A stretch of DNA of 23,109 nucleotides from Apostichopus californicus (lineage: Eukaryota > Echinodermata > Holothuroidea > Aspidochirotida > Stichopodidae): assembly GCA_020650975.1 (NCBI GenBank), contig JAIPMN010000164.1, forward strand, positions 1 through 23,109, written 5' to 3'. The notes under the pieces are model-generated. The model did no database searches. It was not told where the DNA came from and saw only the letters and a list, made by a program, of their open reading frames with translations. A program made the translations under genes and the position numbers. This document shows positions 10,130-19,321 of the stretch, in pieces. Within the stretch, counting starts at the first letter, position 1. The number at the start of each line of letters is the position of its first letter.

Positions 10130-11437
10130 AGATCGATTCTGTCTAACAAGGAAGTGGCAAGTAGGTTTCCAGGTTGCAGTGCTGGACTGTTCTAGCTTCG
10201 CGCGCAGCAATCGACTTGAAATTTAGCCAATTTATTTCCAAATTCACCTCGGGGTCCTCTTGCTTGAATCTTTTTTTAGCAACATTAATGAATCCCTCTC
10301 AATTTGCTCTGAGTTTCAAAAAGAGAGAACCAGAGATGGAGTGAGATGCAAGGAATTTCTGCCGATTTTTTTTTTTTTGCTCCTTCCTTCTTTCTTCTTT
10401 TTAGTGCAGAGGCGGAAAAGCACCTTTTGAAGATGAATTAGGTCAAGTACAGTTACCATGGTTACGCTTTATTGACATACAATGCGACAATCAATAGCAG
10501 TTTAATGCAGAAATAAAATCAATCGCGTTCAACTGTGTGTGGCTTGAAATTCCAAATACATTTCTCACTTTGTTACCTCTACAAATTGTTTACAAAGTGG
10601 TAAAAGCAGTACTATGCAACCAGTCATAAGAAAGAGGCTAATTATTCTGAACCCAACTGTCAACAAGGAAATAGAAAGAAAAAGCATTGCATGTATAGTA
10701 ATGTCAGCAGTTTAAATTCCTATAAACTTCCTGAATTGTCATTGAATCACAAGCCAAACTCTGGATGGTTTCCTACAATTATCTCAGCAGCAGAGGATAA
10801 AGACAACTAAAATAAACCATTTGTATGCAAATTCAGCATTATCAAGCTTCTTTCTTTGTTTCTGTTTTCTTCTTTTGACTTTTTAATTTATTTTTTAGAC
10901 AATTTAAGTCATAAATGATTGAAAGATGTATGCATGTTACAGTTCTGGCTCAGGTGTTAATACCATATGCTAATGTAATACAGTATACTTGTCTGTACCA
11001 TGCTGCAGTATCATCTATATATATTCTATATTTTACTATTAGCTTACAACCTGTTCATTTTTGTTGTGTGTTTGAGACATCTGATTGACTCAAATTTTCA
11101 AGTGTCAAGATTAAGGGTGAATGGTATTGCTTCTCAGATATTGTGCACAATGAATACAGAAAATTCAGTCAACTATGCAACACAATGGAGTTTACATAGA
11201 TAGTACAAGCAATTTTTTTGTAACAGAGTCCAAAGCATGAGCTTGTGAGAGACTCGGCCTGCTTTATATTTCAAAACTTGACAAGAAATTTCACAGTTTG
11301 TGCATACAGTATGTGCAGTTTTGATGCCCTAACATGACTGTCAGTTAACAAACTTTAGAAAAAAATTCAAGGTTCATTTTTCTTCTAGCTTGCCAAACTG
11401 TAACTACAATGGATATAATAGTCAAATGATCAGAATT
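10130..11437. other. Unique interval, no gene recognised
   Basis: Nothing coding is supported. A short GC-richer patch at 10160-10215 contains CGCGCG. A POU octamer word (ATGCAAAT) occurs near 10826. The open frame at 11000-11203 begins with a hydrophobic stretch but matches no known family and has AT-driven composition. Confidence 0.5.
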
Positions 11438-11616
11438 CAAGGAATAATTTATCCAGTATCGCATCGCAAAATGCTTAACAGAATAGTTACGTTGCTATAT
11501 ATACAAGAATAAAGATGCATATATCAGTTTTCTACACATGAACTACAGCAATGGGAGAAAAAAAATCAGGGCCTTTGGAAATGCAACATAAGATTTGAAC
11601 AATAAATTATTCCCTG
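11438..11616 (+). mobile_element. Inverted-repeat short element, copy 1
   Basis: The left end CAAGGAATAATTTAT and right end ATAAATTATTCCCTG are inverted repeats, perfect over the inner 12 bases (11441-11452 against 11602-11613). The interior shares with four other copies the order CAGTATCGCAT, a TTGCTATATATACA stretch, an AAGATG word, CAGTTTT near the middle, and a TTTGAACAATAAATTATTCC right end. There is no room for a transposase, so if mobile it is non-autonomous (MITE-like). The ends CAG...CTG resemble hAT-type termini, but no matching 8-bp flanking duplication is seen. Confidence 0.6.
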
Positions 11617-11821
11617 GTTAATTATCTCTTAGTTATGGTTTAATAATTAGAGCATCGAAGGTGGCACAGGCTGATACCATCAGAGACCTCAAATACCTGA
11701 GCACCACCACAAGAGGAGCCCTACAGCTACCCAAAAGTCACTCTTAGAACCTTGAAGAGAAACAATTGAATGCACCCATTTGGTATCATTGTCATTATCA
11801 AGTTGAACAAGAACTAGAACC

Positions 11822-11840
11822 AAAGTAATTTAATTACTTT
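11822..11840. promoter_or_regulatory. P3-type paired-homeodomain palindrome
   Basis: Arms AAAGTAATT and AATTACTTT form a perfect 9-bp inverted repeat around one T. At its core TAAT-TTA-ATTA has the three-base spacing known for cooperative binding by paired-class homeodomain dimers (P3 site). It lies 37 bp before a perfect DR4. AT-rich palindromes arise easily, so the function is inferred. Confidence 0.35.
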
Positions 11841-11877
11841 CGGTTCATGTCTCCAACTCTACATGTATGCACTTTAA

Positions 11878-11893
11878 TGACCTCAGCTGACCT
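11878..11893 (-). promoter_or_regulatory. Perfect DR4 nuclear-receptor motif (AGGTCA N4 AGGTCA)
   Basis: The plus strand reads TGACCT-CAGC-TGACCT, so the minus strand has two exact AGGTCA half-sites four bases apart. DR4 is the established response element for thyroid-hormone and LXR-class receptors with RXR. A chance exact match of both half-sites is rare in 23 kb. Together with the adjacent homeodomain palindrome it makes a compact candidate enhancer. Confidence 0.5.
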
Positions 11894-13504
11894 TGAAGTC
11901 AGCATATAGTCACTAAAACAAAAGACACATGAATATACACATGGATTCATTTCCACCAAGGAAACGACCTGTACATATACACTCAATCTAACAGTATGTA
12001 TGAGAAAAAAAATGACCATACAGGTTATCAGCAATTGGCCCCGAAAATGTAAGTTGTTAAAAAGTGCTCAAAACCTTCCAGCTATGTACTTTCCTATAGA
12101 TCAGATTGTTAACATTATTCATAAAAAAAATGGAGGGTTGAATTGTCTTGTAAATAGATATGAAGTGTGAGCATGAATGGCCATAATTTGGCTTTCTAAC
12201 ATATTTCATTCTGTCTTTTTTTTGAGGGGGGGGGAGGCCCAAGGGGGCACTGATGACATAAAAATTTCTGTACTGTCCAAGGAGATTTTTTTTTACTGTA
12301 TATATATAGCAAAAACACCTTCCAGTTTGTATACAAACCATTGTGAAAAAAAAATTAAAATTAAATGACTAACCACCTGTCACCTACTTGTATTTCTCAT
12401 GTCTTCAATGCAGAACAAGTAATCATAACTTTCAGTAAAGTCTGCTAAATATTTCCTTTGCAAATTATGTACACATAATTTACCCAGTGCTGTCATTTGT
12501 CTTATAATGCCAACCAACCTGTTTCAATTACACTCTGTATATTTTGGGTAAATATTTGAAATTTTAGAAACTCTTACTTTCCTCTTAAAAAACAGATTAA
12601 TTGAAACTGACACCCATCATGGGCAATCTACTCATTTTAAGGTTAATACTTTCTTACACTTTTCCTTTTCGTTTTCAGCAAATTCAGGAAATAACATGCT
12701 CAGATAATACCAGTATTTGCTAAGAAAGGTGAGACTTCCTCTATAAAGGTAGTTGAACAGATGGCAAACTTGGTTTCCGGAGACAAATGTGTACATAGTG
12801 GTAATCCTACATCCTGATAAGGGATAACATCTTAGTTAAATTCTTCTTATGTAGTTCCTTAATAATGTGGAGCAATAACCTAAAATCTGGAGTAAGCCTT
12901 TCATTCTTAAAGGGGCACAAAGGATTCAACTTATTCAAATAAAATGTCCAATTTAACCATAAAGAAAAGAATGATGACATTGTGTAAATTTGTGTTATCA
13001 GCAAGTGCATGGCTATGTTTAAATGCAGAACCTGTGTATGTTTCATATTAGCCTCAGAGCTTACAGGTCATCAGTATAGGTTCCAATTTTTAGCATGCTG
13101 ACGTTGCTCAAACTTTCAAAAAGTACTTTCCTGGGGGTCCTGACCCTCCAAATAATTCCCAATAAAGTTTGAATGAAGAATGCATATATTGTACGAGTTT
13201 AAGAAAACGTTCAATAATAGGAATAAATGCCTTGAGATTGGTAGTAAAAGATTGCTGCAGTTTCAGCATCAGTGAACATAAACTTGACTTTCTAAGATAT
13301 TTATGAGCAATACTGTTAACATTTACAACATGATTCAGGCAGTAATTTCTACATTATTCATCAGGTCTAATTATGCAACAATTTAGAATATATATAACTT
13401 TTGTGTCTTGCAACTTACTCTAACTGTCTTTTTAGCAAGAAAACTTCTAAAGGAAGCTTTACCTTCTTGTTTTATTTTATTAATTATATGTTGCATGTTG
13501 CCTT

Positions 13505-13949
13505 GCCCCCTATGAACCCTTTCCCTCCACCTGCCCCCTATGATCCCTATCCCTCCACCTGCCCCTATGATCCCTATCCCTCCACCTGCCCCTATGATCC
13601 CTATCCCTCCCCCTGCCCCTATGATCCCTATCCCTCCACCTGCCCCTCTGATCCCTATCAATCCACCTGCTGCTATGATCCCTATCCCTCCTCCTGCCCC
13701 TATGATCCCTATCCCTCCACCTGCCACTATGATCCCTATCAATCCACCTGCCCCTATGATCCCTATCCCTCCACCTGCCCCTATGATCCCTATCCCTCCA
13801 CCTGCCCCTATGATCCCTATCCCTCCACCTGCTGCTATGATCCCTATCCCTCCTCCTGCCCCTATGATCCCTATCCCTCCACCTGCCACTATGATCCCTA
13901 TCAATCCACCTGCCACTATGATCCCTATCAATCCATCAACCACTCTGCC
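13505..13949 (+). repeat. 27-bp minisatellite, about 16.5 copies
   Basis: Units of 27 bp read CCTATGATCCCTATCCC followed by TCCACCTGCC. Because 27 is a multiple of three, long frames run through it: a plus frame with nine-residue repeats MIPIPPPAP (13540-13998), a second plus frame with YDPYPSTCP (13401-14141), and a minus frame with GIGIIGAGG (13383-13985). One early unit has an extra C (about 13533-13539), which would break a protein repeat. A 90-bp block (13663-13752) recurs exactly at 13825-13914, 162 bp or six units later, showing block duplication. A proline-rich repeat exon cannot be excluded, but the flanks are AT-rich and unlike coding DNA. Confidence 0.9.
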
Positions 13950-14427
13950 ATTGATGCAACAGAGTTTTTTTCTTCCTCCAACCAAGACTTACCCCTAGAA
14001 ATCACGCTCTTGATTTTTTTTTTACCTCGTCTCTTAATTCGCAGGCTTACAACCCTGGAAATGTTTCAGGTTTACTTTTGCAAATTCATTTTGCGATACT
14101 TAAAAGATATGAGGCAAACAGAGCTATACGAAAATGCTTAACAATAAAATGCTTTTTCTTTGCCTGATTATTAAGTTTATAAGATCAAATTTATATCCAA
14201 ACAATATGCACTCTAAAGCAAATGCAAGGTGATGGTACAGTAATTAATATAAACAACTGCATAATCCTGAAGCAGAAATTGTGTAAGTTAATTGTGTAAG
14301 GGATAAATTTGCAGCAATTGTCTTGTTAATTGAAAAACAAATTTCTTTTCAACAATATTACATTGGTCCTACTGTACAATAAAAATTAATTTACTTCAGT
14401 AAGTTTTGATGCAATGGTGAGCAGCTA
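13950..14427. other. AT-rich unique DNA after the minisatellite
   Basis: It begins with short T runs (13966-13971, 14014-14022) and continues as plain AT-rich sequence. AATAAA words occur but no gene end can be tied to them. Nothing else is seen. Confidence 0.5.
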
Positions 14428-14619
14428 CAGGAAATCATTTATCTGGCATCGCATAGCAAGATGCTATGAAAATTGCTATATATACATAAACATGCCAAGA
14501 TGTATAGCAGTTTTGTACAGTATGTGTCCAGGGCCAGTTAGTAATTTTAAGAGACAAACTTCAGTGCTTTCAACTACTTTGTACACAGGATTTGACACTA
14601 AATTCAATTAAATTCCCTG
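14428..14619 (+). mobile_element. Inverted-repeat short element, copy 2
   Basis: The left end CAGGAAATCATTTAT and right end AATTCCCTG are diverged versions of the family termini. The interior has GGCATCGCATAGCAAGATGCTAT, a TTGCTATATATACATAAACA stretch, CCAAGATGTATAGCAG and TTTTGTACA in the family order. The element is flanked directly by AGCTA on both sides (14423-14427 and 14620-14624), a possible 5-bp target-site duplication. No coding capacity is present. A short open frame (14414-14611) covers it by chance. Confidence 0.55.
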
Positions 14620-14675
14620 AGCTACTGTAAATAAATATTCTTTGCTTGCCTTCTAACTTGATGATGTTATGCCAG

Positions 14676-14847
14676 CCCGGAATAATTTATTCGGTATCGC
14701 ATAGCCAAATGCTATACAAGAATGGGCAACTTGCTATGTTCACTTGCCTGTGTGTAGAGCAGTTTTGTACATGTATAGAGACACATGTTTTCAAGAGTCA
14801 GTTATGTGATGTTGCTTCAACTGGAAAGTACCTGTATAAATTGTTAA
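14676..14847 (+). mobile_element. Inverted-repeat short element, copy 3
   Basis: The left end CCCGGAATAATTTAT is nearly intact. The interior reads CGGTATCGCATAGCCAAATG, then AAGAATGGGCAACTTGCTAT, then GAGCAGTTTTGTACATG. The right end is diverged (ATAAATTGTTAAT near 14836-14848), so the exact boundary is uncertain. It lies only 56 bp after copy 2, in the same orientation. Confidence 0.45.
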
Positions 14848-15322
14848 TAGTACTATACACACAGTATTAGATTATGTATAAATACTGTAGTTTTAAGTAC
14901 TAGTAAGTCACAATCAAGCACTGAAAGAACTGCAACATAATATTTTACACACAGGTTCCAATACACCAGATTATTAGATTACCAAGTGTACTAAAGTGGC
15001 TATAATCTCAATGAAATATCAAACGTACCTGCCACAAAATGTGAAAGAACCAGTTAATGATCTTTTAGACTATTATGAAAATCAAAAAGTTTGTCCTAAT
15101 TTCTGTCCTATATAACAAGGATTACTAGATAGATATCATATATATCTGATCTGACGGCATGGCTTGTATAAAGCTATGTGTAGTGTGTTGATGTCATAAT
15201 TTGACAGCACCAACAGATATAATCCCTTGGTTTCAACCATCACGGTTTTGAATTTTTAAGACAATTTACCGTAACTATTGATGTAACTATTCATTTAGCA
15301 AGTGTACAGTATGCATTATATG

Positions 15323-15501
15323 CAGGGAATACTTTCTCGTGTAAGGCATTGCAAAAATTGCAACGCAAGATGGGCAAATTGCTATACAAGTGCAAAGATG
15401 TACAGCAAATTTTGTACACAGTAACCATTATATTTTGTAAAGGAACTTTCAAAGCCTACATAACTAATATCTATACAAAATGTGTACTAATTTATCCCCT
15501 G
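15323..15501 (+). mobile_element. Inverted-repeat short element, copy 4
   Basis: The left end CAGGGAATACTTTCT and right end TTTATCCCCTG are imperfect inverted repeats. The interior has GGCATTGC, GATGGGCAAATTGCTATACA, AAGATGTACAGCAAATTTTG and TACACAG in the family order. The flanks ATTATATG and ATTATGCC share only five bases, so a target duplication is doubtful. Confidence 0.5.
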
Positions 15502-15604
15502 ATTATGCCAGACATTAATTGAGTGGTTAATGAGTGCTATACAAAAAGAAGCAGACTACTCATAGCAATTTTTGAACCACATTTTACATTGTACCTTACG
15601 TCGT

Positions 15605-15774
15605 CAGGAATAATTTATATCCTTCACTGCATAGCAAGAAAGGACAAATTGGGGTAGATCAATACCAGCTTTTGTACACAGGACATTCAGGATTCTATTT
15701 ATTTGATATAAGACAAAATTTGCAGGTCTACTTCAAATCTGTCACACACAATTTTGACAATAAATTATTCCCCA
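15605..15774 (+). mobile_element. Inverted-repeat short element, copy 5
   Basis: GGAATAATTTAT (15607-15618) and ATAAATTATTCC (15760-15771) are perfect 12-bp inverted repeats, as in copy 1. The interior keeps CACTGCATAGCAAG, GACAAATTGG, CAGCTTTTGTACACAGG and a TTTTGACAATAAATTATTCC end. It is the shortest full copy at about 170 bp. It lies 103 bp after copy 4, in the same orientation. Confidence 0.6.
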
Positions 15775-16616
15775 TTATTCTTACTAAGAAAGATGTTACT
15801 GTGTTCATTCTTAAATTGCAAAATATAAAAGAAAAAATAACCTGCAAAATCCCCACCCCCCCCCAAAGAATAATTTAATTTTTGTTTGATTTTTTCTTAA
15901 ATACCATGCGTTTACACATGTATGCACTGCTTAAACAGAACCTGTTTACTACAATCATGCATTATGTCCAGTAGTGTCCTGTCTGCCAGAATATAGAGAG
16001 TATTTTTCCTATTTTTTCTTTTTTTTCTATTTTCTTAGTTGTTGTTGTATATAATTTAAAAAAAAAATATGAAAGACTCCTTGAATGCTTGGTCGCTCTA
16101 ATTTCAATACCATTGTGTAACTGACAAGAATGGCAGACTACTGGGTCACATGAAAAACACCTCGAAGCAAAGCGCAGCTCTGTAAATAGCCTGACCTAAT
16201 CACTACAGTGGGGCAGAACTCGGCTAAGGAGAAGTGTAAACATTGCCACAACAACTATCTGGGGCGCGAGGATGCATTCATTTCAAGCTTGCCTCCAAGG
16301 AACAAAAAGGAAAACAAGTAATACGCAGTTGTGACTACTATAAATTGAGTGACTGAGGGTATTTTTTAACCTGGCAAGGACTATTTTAGTTGTACATGTA
16401 GCTATTAATTGAGACTTGGTTGAATTGGTGCATATAAGAAAGAATTAAGTGACCGCAAAAGAAGAAAGTTTGCTGAGTCATATGGTGTGTTCACAATGGT
16501 TGTGCAATGTTTTACGTACAACTGTAGTGAACGTATGTAGAATATTGTCTCTTTCAAAAGTTTGCGCTATAACCCTAATAAATTAAAATGGTTAATAGTT
16601 TTTTGTGCAAACAAGT
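15775..16616. other. Unique interval with a GC-richer patch
   Basis: It contains a C run (15851-15864), a T/C-rich tract near 16008-16035 and a GC-richer stretch at about 16140-16330 that stands out from its flanks. In that stretch the plus strand is open from about 16200 to 16330 in one frame, with no recognised protein. A forkhead-like GTAAACA word is at about 16238. It could be a conserved non-coding element or a degraded exon; the sequence alone does not decide. Confidence 0.4.
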
Positions 16617-17013
16617 ACATGCTTAGATTATATTTAACAATACTGTAAAGGTTTACAGTTCATGCTTAGATCATATTTAACAATAGTGTGAAGGTTTATG
16701 TTACAGTACATGCTTAGATCATATTTAACAATGGTGTTAAGGTTTACGTTACAGTTCATGCTTAGATCATATTTAACAATGGTGTTAAGGTTTACGTTAC
16801 AGTACATGCTTAGATCATATTTAACAATGGTGTTAAGGTTTATGTTACAGTACATGCTTAAATCATATTTAACAATGGTGTTAAGGTTTACATTACAGTA
16901 CATGCTTGATCATATTTAACAATTGTGTGAAAGTAACAGTAAATGCAAGATCACATTTAACAATATGTGTAAAGGTTTACGTTACAGTACATGCTTAGAT
17001 CATATTTAACACA
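16617..17013 (+). repeat. 48-bp minisatellite, about 8 copies
   Basis: Units of 48 bp start CATGCTTAGATCATATTTAA and continue CAATGGTGTTAAGG then TTTACGTTACAGTA. Unit starts fall at 16661, 16709, 16757, 16805, 16853 and 16901. The first (44 bp) and seventh (41 bp) units carry deletions and the last is partial. As 48 is a multiple of three, open frames arise on both strands (16634-16903 minus, 16698-16919 plus) with 16-residue repeats; these are by-products of the array. Confidence 0.95.
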
Positions 17014-18004
17014 AGAACTATTTTCTAATGAAGCAGAACATGTTTTAAGGAAGCATGGTGCATGCACCATAAAATACATCGGTAAAAATTCACTTTGTGC
17101 ATTTTAATGAATTTGTTGAGTTTGCAAGATAGAGCGATTGTACACCATTACACAATGAAAAACTGACTGTCTTATGCAGTCATTCTAACATAGTTCAGAG
17201 TTCAGGGAGAATTCGAACCCCTATGATTGAAATCTCCATTTTTTCCAAAGTTCTAGAGTTTCTAACATAATCACAGATTTCATTTATTTCCTCTTCTTTT
17301 TTCACATCGCAATAACTTCAAAAGTATCATTAACAATTTGTTAAGCCATTTGTTTAACATGGAATGGTTCATTCAAGTACACATTTTTCTTCATTCAGCA
17401 TGGCAGTGATACATAGGAAAACTGTTGTCTAGGCAACAACATTTTGAAATTGGACTGTCTACCAGCCTCAACATTCATTTGTCAAAGATAAAATCTAGAG
17501 AGATGTCTCATTTCTAAATCAATGGTAACCTCATGGTAGCTTTGATCAAACTTCTAGAAACTGATTGATAAAAATGCAGAAACTTGCTGTAAGCTATTAT
17601 GATTATGTATTGATAGAGATAATTCAATAGCCTCACAACTGTCTTTGACATTGTTATCATATAGATCTCGATGCTAATATCAAACCAACTTATGCATGCA
17701 AACCAATTCCCAATGCTGCAGTTTATAATTCTTGTTATGTCTACATTTTGTACCCTTAACAGCTTTGACGGTATGCTATTACTACTGCTGTCTATAACAA
17801 CTTTAGTTTAACTCTACTAGTACCTTAAACTGTACATACAGCACAGTCACTAAACTCTGTGCTTCCATATTCTCTTTCTTTTGACCCCAAAAATGTGCAA
17901 GTAAACATTTTAATACCAGCAAGTACAGGTTCCTTGACACATTTATTCGATGTTGTATTTTTTGCAGGCAGACTTGGACATCCCTAAACTAGCTAAATTC
18001 AAAG
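17014..18004. other. Unique AT-rich interval
   Basis: No gene is supported. It contains a 16-bp perfect palindrome (17055-17070) and a lone tRNA B-box-like word on the minus strand (17209-17219) without an A box. The rest is plain AT-rich sequence. Confidence 0.5.
17055..17070. other. 16-bp perfect palindrome
   Basis: ATGGTGCATGCACCAT equals its own reverse complement. It begins 41 bp after the 48-bp array. It may be a dimer binding site or chance; a perfect 16-bp palindrome is uncommon at this window size. Confidence 0.6.
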
Positions 18005-18124
18005 CAATACTGTATAATAGCAACATTACCGTATAATAGCAATACCGTATAATAGCAACATTACCGTATCTTGCAATACCGTATAATAGCAACATTACCA
18101 TATAATAGCAATACCGTATAATAG
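18005..18124 (+). repeat. 35-bp dimeric minisatellite, about 3.4 copies
   Basis: A 16-bp half (CAATACCGTATAATAG) alternates with a 19-bp half (CAACATTACCGTATAATAG) to give a 35-bp period. Both halves share CCGTATAATAG, so the dimer arose from a shorter ancestral unit with a 3-bp length difference. One half reads CCGTATCTTG instead. The minus-strand frame 17943-18164 is produced by the array. Confidence 0.9.
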
Positions 18125-19040
18125 GATAAACATCTTTCATAAAACCATGATCCACACTGTGCATAATATCACTCTTAGTTTAACAATGGATGTCGCAGGT
18201 TGGGTAGCCTGCTTCAAATCCCAATTGAACAGCTTTGGCAACTTAAATGTGGTATATATTATCCTCTTTCTGCAGCTTTTCAAAATTGACATCGACCTAG
18301 TTTTATTTGCAAGTACTGTGATATTGTACCTCAGGGTAATTTATGAATGCATTCTGGTGTTCAGTTTGAAGAGTGGCTGCATATCAACCTCAAATTATGG
18401 AAACCATTAAGAAAGAGAGAGAGAGAGAGAGACGGAATATATATATTTCAAAGAAATCTTCTTACCTGAGTTGTGTCAGAAAGGTAGCAAAAACAGGGCT
18501 TTTTTCAACATTCTTTGCAACAAATTTGATGCAGAATATTTACTTTAACACATGAATGCCAGGTAATGTGTGTGGTAATGCCCAATTGGAAGTTAACATT
18601 AAACGTTTACTCACAGACATGCTTGTAGAGATGTCAAGTTCTGTTGAGTTTTGAGAGAACTTAGTGTCTATCACTGACAGGTCAGATCATGTGTAAATGT
18701 GAGCAATAACAGCTCTTCTCGAAATAGTAGTTGTCGTTGTCTGCCATGCTGGATCATGTATGTACTATATATAGCACTATAGTATTTACTCCAAGAAATG
18801 TCAGCTATATGCGCAGGTTAATTTATAACACTAATAATGAGGGCGATAATGACTAGTCTCCAAGATAGTATGAGCATTATAGATGTATCTTCCATTTTTT
18901 GTCTAGTACTGCAGGCCCTGTAGCACTGTTAACAAACTTGTACGACATTATCATTTCTGCAATACGGCAAATAGTGTGCATGCTTACTTTTCACCCACAC
19001 ACATGTCAGGTAGTGTGCACATTGCACAAAAATGATTAAC
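18125..19040. other. Unique interval, no gene recognised
   Basis: It contains a pure AG run (18414-18432) followed by a short AT alternation. Open frames at 18147-18410 and 18373-18555 show no recognisable domain. Nothing else is supported. Confidence 0.5.
18414..18432 (+). repeat. (AG)n microsatellite
   Basis: Nineteen bases alternate A and G without interruption, about 9.5 dinucleotide units, followed shortly by ATATATATA. Confidence 0.95.
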
Positions 19041-19245
19041 CAATAGCAATAATCAATAATGATAATCAATCAATAATCAAATCAGCCCCGCAAGGGCTTA
19101 TGGATTACAACTTACATATCGGGTGGCTTCCAATTCAACATTTTTACTCAAATTTGGAATCTTTTCAAAATAGAAAGTCATTTCATATGGGGAAAGCCCG
19201 TAGATTGCTCTTGGATGAAAAACCCAACTTACTATGACCCGACCG

Positions 19246-19256
19246 GGTATCGAACC
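19246..19256 (-). promoter_or_regulatory. Pol III B box of the SINE
   Basis: GGTTCGATACC on the minus strand matches the B-box consensus GGTTCGANTCC except at one position. It sits inside an intact T-arm hairpin. Confidence 0.8.
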
Positions 19257-19302
19257 CGGAACATCCCAATTGCTAGGCCTCATTGCTTAAAATGCCTTTT
19301 AT

Positions 19303-19313
19303 CCACTCAGCCA
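19303..19313 (-). promoter_or_regulatory. Pol III A box of the SINE
   Basis: TGGCTGAGTGG on the minus strand matches the A-box consensus TGGCNNAGTGG exactly. Confidence 0.85.
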
Positions 19314-19321
19314 CAGCACCG

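Larger units (their letters stand above)
11617..13504. other. Unique AT-rich interval with regulatory-motif patch
   Basis: No gene is supported. It contains the homeodomain palindrome and DR4 site listed separately, a run of nine G at 12226-12234 with further G/C runs to 12247 (AGGCCCAAGGGGG), and a TTAAAGGGGCA motif at 12907-12917. Open frames at 11834-12034, 12057-12341, 12177-12368 and 12807-13046 overlap one another on both strands or lack any recognisable feature. Confidence 0.55.
19041..19321 (-). mobile_element. tRNA-derived SINE
   Basis: Read on the minus strand, the element starts GGTGCTG and carries a Pol III A box TGGCTGAGTGG (19313-19303) and B box GGTTCGATACC (19256-19246), 46 bases apart. 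That spacing and the A-box sequence fit a class II tRNA (Leu or Ser type). The T-arm stem CCGGG/CCCGG is intact, but the acceptor stem does not pair (GGTGCTG against TCGGGTC), so it is a SINE head and not a working tRNA gene. A tRNA-unrelated body follows (about 19234-19082), ending in a GC-rich hairpin AGCCC/GGGCT, then a tail of ATTGATT-like repeats (19081-19041). Clear target duplications were not found; only TTAAC is shared by both flanks. The short frame 19098-19283 inside it is not a gene. Confidence 0.85.

Noticed and set aside
9880..10195. Overlapping frames that look like membrane proteins
   Set aside because: The hydrophobic residues come from a T/C tract read in two frames.
13383..14141. 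Long proline-rich and glycine-rich open frames (200, 246 and 152 codons)
   Set aside because: All arise because the minisatellite unit is 27 bp and stop-free in three frames; a 1-bp insertion early in the array and AT-rich flanks argue against a coding exon.
16634..16919. Repeat peptides on both strands of the 48-bp array
   Set aside because: A multiple-of-three repeat unit produces open frames automatically; nothing outside the array supports them.
17209..17219. Second tRNA-like element (GGTTCGAATTC on the minus strand)
   Set aside because: There is a B-box-like word only, with no A box at a suitable distance and no recognisable SINE body.
19235..19321. Functional tRNA gene on the minus strand
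   Set aside because: The acceptor stem does not pair and the sequence continues into a SINE body and repeat tail.
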